From contig JAQIBO010000527.1 in assembly GCA_027859055.1 (NCBI GenBank), positions 1 through 19,530 on the forward strand: a DNA stretch of 19,530 nt. The letters run 5' to 3'. Of this stretch, positions 14,307 to 19,530 are shown in pieces. The DNA comes from Spirochaeta sp. Lineage in GTDB: Bacteria; Spirochaetota; Spirochaetia; DSM-27196; Alkalispirochaetaceae. The notes beneath the pieces were generated by a model that saw only the letters and a list, made by a program, of their open reading frames with translations, was not told the origin of the DNA and made no database searches. Made by a program: the position numbers and the translations under genes. The first letter of the stretch is position 1; each line of letters opens with the position of its first letter.

Positions 14307-15101
14307 TTAAAAGTAGGTCAGACCCCAGATTCCCAGGGGAATAAGGTAAAGAGCGAACAGGTAGAGCCGCCCGGCGCGAACGAGGCGCAGGAGCACCCGT
14401 AATGCGACATACCCGACTATTGCAGCGGTGACGCATCCGGCGATAATTGCCCCAAGCGCCACCTGCGTTCCGAGCGACTCAAAATCACGCAGAGTCAGCA
14501 CCAGCGCCCCGAGAATTGCCGGAATGGACAACAGAAACGAGTATTCCCCGGCTGTTTTTCGGTCCATCCCCGCGTACAACGCTGCCGAAATCGTTATTCC
14601 CGATCGGGAAATCCCCGGAAGCACTCCGAACCCCTGGGCAACACCGAGAACTGCCGCGTCGGTCCATCCGATAGCGGCAAGCCGACGGTTTCCCCGGGCC
14701 CAGCGGGTAAGAATCAGCAGGACCGCCGTGACAAGGAAAAGCGCCGATGCGATCGTCGGATTGCGAATGTCGAAAACGGAATCCAACCCGATACCGATTA
14801 CGCCGGTTATCACCGTAGTAACAACGATGATTGGAATCAGGCGCAAATACGGTCTGTCCCGCTCTTCGGTGGTTCGGCTGACCAAACGCCCGAGGGCGCC
14901 AAGAAATGCGCCAACCTGCCCGCGCAACACGATCACAACCGCGACAAGAGTGGCTACGTGAAGCAGGACGTCAAACAGGACCGGCACGTTCGCCGCTCCG
15001 AACAGCTCCTTGGTAATAACCAGATGTCCACTGCTGGATACGGGCAGAAATTCCGTTGCCCCCTGGAGCGCCCCTAAAAGAATAGCCTGAATCAGACTCA
15101 C
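14307..15101 (-). CDS. uppP: Undecaprenyl-diphosphatase UppP (BacA)
   Basis: A 264-residue integral membrane enzyme that dephosphorylates undecaprenyl diphosphate, recycling the lipid carrier for peptidoglycan synthesis; it can confer bacitracin tolerance. The two family signatures are present: GATEFLPVSSSGHLVI (14-29, with E17 and H26) and LPGISRSG (161-168, with R166). About seven to eight hydrophobic segments fit the family, as does the length. The GTG at 15101 overlaps the slt stop (GTGA) and has AAGGAGG at six bases, so it is translationally coupled to slt. The 3' end (GLTYF) is encoded across a second copy of GGTCAGACCCC (14317-14327). ftsK starts 57 bases later. Confidence 0.96.
   Translation of the reverse strand: MSLIQAILLGALQGATEFLPVSSSGHLVITKELFGAANVPVLFDVLLHVATLVAVVIVLRGQVGAFLGALGRLVSRTTEERDRPYLRLIPIIVVTTVITGVIGIGLDSVFDIRNPTIASALFLVTAVLLILTRWARGNRRLAAIGWTDAAVLGVAQGFGVLPGISRSGITISAALYAGMDRKTAGEYSFLLSIPAILGALVLTLRDFESLGTQVALGAIIAGCVTAAIVGYVALRVLLRLVRAGRLYLFALYLIPLGIWGLTYF
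14317..14327. repeat. Second copy of GGTCAGACCCC at the 3' end of uppP
   Basis: The same 11-mer as at 11674-11684, 2.6 kb away and in the same orientation, here spanning the last codons of uppP. Both copies sit within about 20 bases of a stop codon. Confidence 0.6.
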
Positions 15102-17416
15102 TCGCCGCCTCCTTCAATAATTGAACGGAATGCATCCTCCAGAGATGATCCATCGCGCAGCCACTGGTAGATCGCTGCCGAAACGGTGACCCGGCGGAGG
15201 TACCAGCGCGTTTCAACGAATGGGAGCGCCTCAATCTGCAGCAACGGCGTCAGATCACCAAACTCGGCGATCCAGCGACGGCCCCGTCCGAGTCCCGCGT
15301 TGTACGCGGCGATCTGGATGACTGCCGATCCCGGAAGTTGTTCGTTCAGGTAATCAAGATAGAACGCCCCGAGCCGGAGATTCTCGCTCGGGTCATCCAG
15401 GTCGACCGTTTCGTCACCCAGACGGCGCAGAATATCATCAGCTGTGGCGGGCATCAACTGGGCCAGACCGCGGGCGCCAACATGCGATTCCGCAGTGGGA
15501 CGAAAATGGCTCTCTTCCCGTACCAGTCCGTTGAGAATTGCAGTCGAAATATCGTATATGCCCGCAGCTGCCGCGATCTCCGATTCAAACGCCGGAGGAT
15601 ACAGAAGCTGAACATCCGAGGGCTCCAGTTCAAGTTCTCCCCGGATGTATGCACGACGCGCGACATCCAGTCCGGCGGAGTAATGGCCGAATGCGGAAAA
15701 CCGTCGCGCCACATCCCGCGCGCGGCGGGCCACGGCGCGGCCACTGTTCGTTTCGGTCCCGGCCCCCAGGGCAGCGCGCATCGCCAGCGGCAATGCTGCG
15801 TCAGGCCGGCCGGCGGTAATCAGTGCATCCGCATGGAGTAACTGAAGCTGTCGCCAGTCGTCACGGTCTATCCGATCCACCACAATCGGCTCAATCGCCG
15901 GAGCGGCTGGGGACGCCACGGCCGGGGACGGAGCACGTCGGTACCAACCGGTTTCCAGCGCGGTCCCTCGATCGACAAACTCACCGACCTCGCCGACAGC
16001 ACTGCGAGCCGCAAGCCCAAAGAAATCGGGGACGGAGCGCGAGCGCACCGCGCCCAGAGCGGCCCGCTGCGCCTCACTGTCGGATTCCACACCCGCAAGC
16101 GCCAGAACGTATGCAAGATGTTCTGCCGCACCGTCCGCCGTCGCCGGGAGAGCGCCAAGACTCGCGGCAACACCATCCCAGTCGCGGTCGCGAACGCGCG
16201 CGGGGAGCAGACGGTCGACCGCCAGCTCAAACTCCTCGGGGGAAGCCCCCAGTTCCGACAGCGCGCGCACGACGTCAAACAGCGGATCACCGCGGTTGAT
16301 CCGGGTGGCAAGATACAAATCACGAGCGGCTGCCCGCATCACCGATCCAACTTCACCCGACGCATCATCCGCGGCAAGATCATACAGTATCGGCAGCGCG
16401 TCACCCGGGCCGCTCCCACCTGAATCGCCACCGGAGATGATCCGCCGCGCGCGGAGAAGCGCGACACGCTGCTCCAGGAACGGGATCGCATCAGTCGTTA
16501 CGCGCTCCAACCAGATGGAAACACCCTCGTACCGCGTGCCCGCCAGTTGGTCAATTGTAGCAAAGACACCGGGGAGAGCCTGTAATTCACCGCCGTCGGC
16601 GTTGGAAAGATATCGGCGAAACGCTTCGGGTTCGATCATCGTCAGAAGACGCGCCGCTTCGGAGTACTCCCGTTGTGCCGTGCGATACACCCCTTCCAGC
16701 AATAACCGCTCTTCCGGCGCAAAGCGCGAAAGCCCGTCGTCTCGATAAAACAGGTACAGATAGAGGCGGGGGTGGATCTCTCCGGCGGGAACTTTCACGA
16801 ATGCGTCGAGAAACTCGTCAGTAGCATTTGGATCTGTTTCAAACCGGGCAACTGCGTTCCATAGCCCGCGTTCGGCGTCCAATCTGCTCGCGGTAATCTC
16901 TTCCCCGGTCTCCATCCCCGCCAGGGGAGGCAGATCTTCGAGCAGATCTATCAGTTGACCGTATTCTCCCAAACGATACAACGCCTCATTTCGGTAAAAC
17001 TCAAGATCACGGTTGTCCGGTTGTGCCTCCAGTCCGCGCGTCGCCCATGCGTGCGCCGCAACCAGATCTCCCATGGCGACGGCGCGTCGCGCACGTCGAG
17101 CCGCGGCGAATCCATCCCACGGGGATAGTCCCGCGTCGACAACGAACTCGTACGCTGCCTCCGCGCCGGCCCAGCGGCCTCGCGCTTCCAGCGCCCGGCC
17201 AAGCGCGTAGGGCAACGACCGCTCCTGGGCGGCGATCTCGCCGAGGAGTTCCGAGGTGACCCGAAGTGTATCGAGAAAGCGATGATCATCACGGGCGAGA
17301 TGCTCGAAGAATCCAGATACGTTCGGTGCGGCACCCCGCCTATCTGCGGGATCGCCACCGTCGCATCCGACGACCAGAAAAACGGGTACAAGAAACAGGG
17401 ACATGAGTTTCTTCAT
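15098..17416 (-). CDS. slt: Soluble lytic murein transglycosylase-type lipoprotein
   Basis: A 772-residue cell-wall enzyme. The N-terminus (KKLMSLFLVPVFLVVGC) is a lipoprotein signal with the lipobox VVGC, so the protein is tethered to a membrane. The large middle part (about 30-600) is Ala/Leu-rich and helical, like the superhelical ring of Slt70. The C-terminal transglycosylase domain (about 610-740) has the catalytic Glu in REESHF (about 632), GARGLAQLMPATADD (about 648-660) and AAYNAGLGRGRRW (about 700), the family-1 SLT motifs. It cleaves peptidoglycan to 1,6-anhydromuropeptides. The ATG at 17416 lies 16 bases after the upstream gene and has no clear Shine-Dalgarno, so it may depend on coupling. 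It overlaps uppP at its stop, linking wall cleavage and lipid-carrier recycling. Confidence 0.93.
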   Translation of the reverse strand: MKKLMSLFLVPVFLVVGCDGGDPADRRGAAPNVSGFFEHLARDDHRFLDTLRVTSELLGEIAAQERSLPYALGRALEARGRWAGAEAAYEFVVDAGLSPWDGFAAARRARRAVAMGDLVAAHAWATRGLEAQPDNRDLEFYRNEALYRLGEYGQLIDLLEDLPPLAGMETGEEITASRLDAERGLWNAVARFETDPNATDEFLDAFVKVPAGEIHPRLYLYLFYRDDGLSRFAPEERLLLEGVYRTAQREYSEAARLLTMIEPEAFRRYLSNADGGELQALPGVFATIDQLAGTRYEGVSIWLERVTTDAIPFLEQRVALLRARRIISGGDSGGSGPGDALPILYDLAADDASGEVGSVMRAAARDLYLATRINRGDPLFDVVRALSELGASPEEFELAVDRLLPARVRDRDWDGVAASLGALPATADGAAEHLAYVLALAGVESDSEAQRAALGAVRSRSVPDFFGLAARSAVGEVGEFVDRGTALETGWYRRAPSPAVASPAAPAIEPIVVDRIDRDDWRQLQLLHADALITAGRPDAALPLAMRAALGAGTETNSGRAVARRARDVARRFSAFGHYSAGLDVARRAYIRGELELEPSDVQLLYPPAFESEIAAAAGIYDISTAILNGLVREESHFRPTAESHVGARGLAQLMPATADDILRRLGDETVDLDDPSENLRLGAFYLDYLNEQLPGSAVIQIAAYNAGLGRGRRWIAEFGDLTPLLQIEALPFVETRWYLRRVTVSAAIYQWLRDGSSLEDAFRSIIEGGGE

Positions 17417-17432
17417 ATAGAGACGCTATCGA

Positions 17433-18200
17433 CTACAGAAGGGCCGTGATTAAGTACGGCATCGCCGCTGCGGCGCGGAGTTCCGGCAGAGAGCCGGCCC
17501 GGAGCCAGTTGAAGATACCAAATGCTCCAAGCGCGATGACGCTCAGTGAAAACAGTATGATCGCAATCAGAAGCAACGCGTTGAAACGGCGCGGTTCCGC
17601 CTCGGACTCCTCGTCAATGTCATCCCGGTCGCGCTCCAAGTCATCGCCGTCCGAAAAGCCGTCGAAGTCGGGAGGGCCAACCGATCCACTGTCCAGGTCC
17701 GCCGCGAGATCATCGGAAAACGATGCAGGGAGATTGTCTTCATCATCGGGAAGGTCCAGATCTTCCGGGAGATCCACATCCGGCAGCCCGAGGTCCGTAT
17801 CGTCAAATTCGTCATTGATCGATTCAACACCGGCGATGTCCGCCGTGTCTTCAGTGGAATCGGGAAGAGAGTAGGTGTCTGCGATATCAAGTTGATCGAG
17901 ACGAACGGAAAAGCTTTGATACTGGTCGCCCGACGGATCACTGATCCGCGCTTCCACATTTCCGTCGCCGTCAACCCCGAGTACAAACTCAAGTTCCGTC
18001 CCCGCGGCATCGTTCAACTCTTCAAGGACGAGACATCCAACGGACTGATCGCCGTCCTCGCGGCGCCGGATCAGATCAACCTGGACGCTTTTCTGGCCGT
18101 CACGCGCGACGGCCAGCACCATCCGCTTGCGTTGCGGAGTATCGTCATCCAGAACCGGGTAAAATGAATGGTCCGCAAGCTTTATTCCGATCTGCGCCAC
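17433..18200 (-). CDS. Membrane-anchored protein with a DnaK substrate-binding-domain-like N-terminus
   Basis: A 255-residue protein with an unusual layout. Residues 1-100 (IGIKLADHSFYPVLDDDTPQ, QKSVQVDLIRRREDGDQSVG, CLVLEELNDA, FVLGVDGDGNVEARISD) follow the pattern of the Hsp70/DnaK beta-sandwich substrate-binding domain: pairs like GIEV, F-x-P-V-I, NTP, Q-T-V-E-I and D-I-D-A-N-G-I-L. No ATPase domain is present. An acidic linker (about 110-205, very rich in Asp) leads to one membrane helix (about 210-235) and a short C-terminus, giving a cytoplasmic N-terminus. It may hold or dock unfolded peptides at the membrane; this is inference. GTG at 18200 follows AGGAGT at six bases. slt follows after 16 bases, and the TPR gene at 18305 is divergent. 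Confidence 0.82.
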   Translation of the reverse strand: MAQIGIKLADHSFYPVLDDDTPQRKRMVLAVARDGQKSVQVDLIRRREDGDQSVGCLVLEELNDAAGTELEFVLGVDGDGNVEARISDPSGDQYQSFSVRLDQLDIADTYSLPDSTEDTADIAGVESINDEFDDTDLGLPDVDLPEDLDLPDDEDNLPASFSDDLAADLDSGSVGPPDFDGFSDGDDLERDRDDIDEESEAEPRRFNALLLIAIILFSLSVIALGAFGIFNWLRAGSLPELRAAAAMPYLITALL

Positions 18201-18220
18201 AGTCTCACTCCTGTCATTTG

Positions 18221-18249
18221 ACGCTATTTCTTTCTGTGCCGTTTGTCAA
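18221..18249 (-). promoter_or_regulatory. Possible promoter of the membrane protein-slt-uppP-ftsK series
   Basis: On the minus strand TTGACA (18244-18249) is a perfect -35 word; 17 bases later lies TAGCGT (18221-18226), a poor -10. The leader would be short, with AGGAGT before the GTG at 18200. It is back to back with the TPR-gene promoter. Confidence 0.35.
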
Positions 18250-18269
18250 CGTCCATGCCAGGCGGGTCG

Positions 18270-18298
18270 TTGACAGCGCCGAAACGCTCTCAGATAAT
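18270..18298 (+). promoter_or_regulatory. Near-consensus sigma-70 promoter for the TPR gene (leaderless transcript predicted)
   Basis: TTGACA (18270-18275), exactly 17 bases, then GATAAT (18293-18298). Only the first base of the -10 departs from consensus. Six bases separate the -10 from the ATG at 18305, so transcription should begin at or within a base of the start codon. No Shine-Dalgarno is present upstream of the ATG, which agrees with a leaderless mRNA. Confidence 0.75.
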
Positions 18299-18304
18299 AC
18301 GCCA

Positions 18305-19530
18305 ATGCCGTTTGCTCTCATCATGGCCATTCTTGTTATCGCGATCGTCCTGCTTGGCGCCCTGTACTGGCTCATGGTTGCTCGCAAGGACCGGCCCACA
18401 AAGAAAAAGAACGCGACGCCCCAACGCAAAGACAGGAACACGGTACTCAAGGAAGCAAACAAGCAACTCGCATCCAATCCACGGGACCATCGCGCGCTGA
18501 ACCGGATAGCCGACCTGTATTACGAAGAAAAGACGTGGGACAAAGCGATGAAAACCTACGGAATTCTCATGAACCTTGCCGCGTCCAACAGTGACGTGGA
18601 TGAGTGCCTTGTTACCACCCGGTACGGTTTGTCGGCCCTCCAGCTCAAACAGTTCGAAGAAGCGTATAAATCGCTCATGATGGCCCGGACGATCGACGAA
18701 CAGTCGTTTGAAGTCAATTACAACCTCGGATACCTCGAGTATCGGCGCGGCAACCTGGAGCGGGCGGCGCAACTTCTGAAGATTGCCCAGGACGCGCAGC
18801 CGGATCATGTGCCGGTGCGCCGGTACCTTGGACGGGCGCTCTACAAACTGCAACGCTACAAGGAGGCGGTTCGATACCTCCGCCAGGTTGTCGACCTTGC
18901 CCCGGACGACAAAGAGTCACTGTTCTTCCTTGCCCAGAGCTACCAGGAGCTGGGACAAAACGAACAGGCCCTCATGATATTCAGCCACCTGCGCCCGGAC
19001 CCGGTCATGGGACCGCACTCGGCACTCTTCGCCGGAACGATCCGAATGTCCAAACGCGAACTTGAAAAAGCGACGATGGACTTCGAATTGGGGCTTCGCC
19101 ACGAGCAGATCAAACAGGACGTGGAACTCGAACTGCGCTATCGCCTCGCCGATGCGTACATGAAACAACAGGATATCGGCAAAGCACTCAACCAGCTGGC
19201 GGAGATCCACCGCGTCAATCCCGGGTACAAAGATGTGGTGCAACAGATCTCCCGCAACAAAGAGCTTCACAGCAATCAACACCTGCAGACATATCTCATC
19301 TCACCCTCGAGCGAATTCGTGTCGCTTTGCCGCCGGATGGTGATGACGTTTTATAAAAATGCAAAGGTCAAAGTACTGGATGTACAGGTGCAGAAGAACG
19401 AGTACGCCGACATCCTTACCGAAGTGGAAACCGCTCGCTGGGAAGATGTGATCCTGTTTCGCTTTATTCGTGGAACCGGCCAGGTCGGTGAACTTGTCGT
19501 GCGGGAACTCAACTCGCGCCTCCAGGAGAC
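18305..19530 (+). CDS. Membrane-anchored TPR protein, possible nuclease-fold C-terminus (3' truncated by window)
   Basis: The frame opens at ATG 18305 and stays open to the right edge (408 codons seen). The N-terminal membrane helix (ALIMAILVIAIVLLGALYWLMV) is followed by a basic stretch. TPR repeats follow from about residue 50 to 320 (DHRALNRIADLYYEEKTWD, FEVNYNLGYLEYRRGNLERA, VPVRRYLGRALYKLQRYKEA, ESLFFLAQSYQELGQNEQA), so it is a cytoplasmic scaffold facing inward. From about residue 340 the sequence (SEFVSLCRRMVMTFYKNA, then VILFRFIRGTGQVGELVVRE) resembles Mrr-type restriction-endonuclease-fold domains, but the part that would hold a catalytic core is incomplete here. Spirochaetes carry TPR proteins of this general layout; orthology is not proven. 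Confidence 0.82.
   Translation, partial: MPFALIMAILVIAIVLLGALYWLMVARKDRPTKKKNATPQRKDRNTVLKEANKQLASNPRDHRALNRIADLYYEEKTWDKAMKTYGILMNLAASNSDVDECLVTTRYGLSALQLKQFEEAYKSLMMARTIDEQSFEVNYNLGYLEYRRGNLERAAQLLKIAQDAQPDHVPVRRYLGRALYKLQRYKEAVRYLRQVVDLAPDDKESLFFLAQSYQELGQNEQALMIFSHLRPDPVMGPHSALFAGTIRMSKRELEKATMDFELGLRHEQIKQDVELELRYRLADAYMKQQDIGKALNQLAEIHRVNPGYKDVVQQISRNKELHSNQHLQTYLISPSSEFVSLCRRMVMTFYKNAKVKVLDVQVQKNEYADILTEVETARWEDVILFRFIRGTGQVGELVVRELNSRLQE

Overview
The window reads as bacterial chromosome of about 55-60% GC, densely coded on both strands. It most likely comes from an anaerobic, fermentative bacterium. A free-living spirochaete is my best guess. The reasons are an NADH-linked [FeFe] hydrogenase locus controlled by Rex, a membrane-tethered DnaK-substrate-domain-like protein beside a long TPR protein, and a fused AroD-AroE enzyme. 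The phylum is inference. No rRNA, tRNA, CRISPR array, transposase or integrase gene was seen. No gene-free stretch exceeds about 185 bases. The longest are 7498-7681 (divergent promoter region) and 2322-2484 (terminator region).

Layout. 2-700 (+): C-terminal part of a helicase-associated/WYL-like protein, cut by the left edge. 804-2321 (-): bifunctional AroD-AroE of the shikimate pathway. 2485-7497 (-): a tight five-gene operon, read from 7497 downward: NuoE-like HydC, an orphan HATPase, a cysteine-free thioredoxin-like ferredoxin relative, flavin subunit HydB and catalytic subunit HydA. It ends in an intrinsic terminator at 2366-2396. 7682-10788 (+), divergent from it: rex, a DRTGG protein, a CBS-pair/anti-sigma-type ATPase fusion, a second DRTGG-like protein and a PHP-domain protein, nearly all with overlapping starts and stops. 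10853-11635 (+): exported TPR-like protein. 11676-18200 (-): envelope and division block, transcribed as a DnaK-substrate-domain-like membrane protein, lipoprotein Slt, UppP and FtsK. 18305 to the right edge (+): a membrane-anchored TPR protein with a possible nuclease-like C-terminus, apparently served by a near-consensus promoter giving a leaderless mRNA.

How it works together. HydA, HydB and HydC should form a soluble NADH/ferredoxin-coupled hydrogenase (electron-bifurcating HydABC type) that disposes of reductant as H2. Rex senses NADH/NAD+ and probably controls both divergent operons from the shared 184-bp region. The co-encoded ATPases, DRTGG proteins, CBS domains and PHP protein resemble a signalling module whose biochemical role I do not know. 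It is the best candidate here for an undescribed system.

A second layer of structure cuts across the genes. Short GC-rich words (GGGGACGGAGGC and GGTCAGACCCC) recur in inter-domain linkers and at gene ends, in more than one reading frame and orientation. This suggests REP-like DNA repeats that have entered coding sequence.
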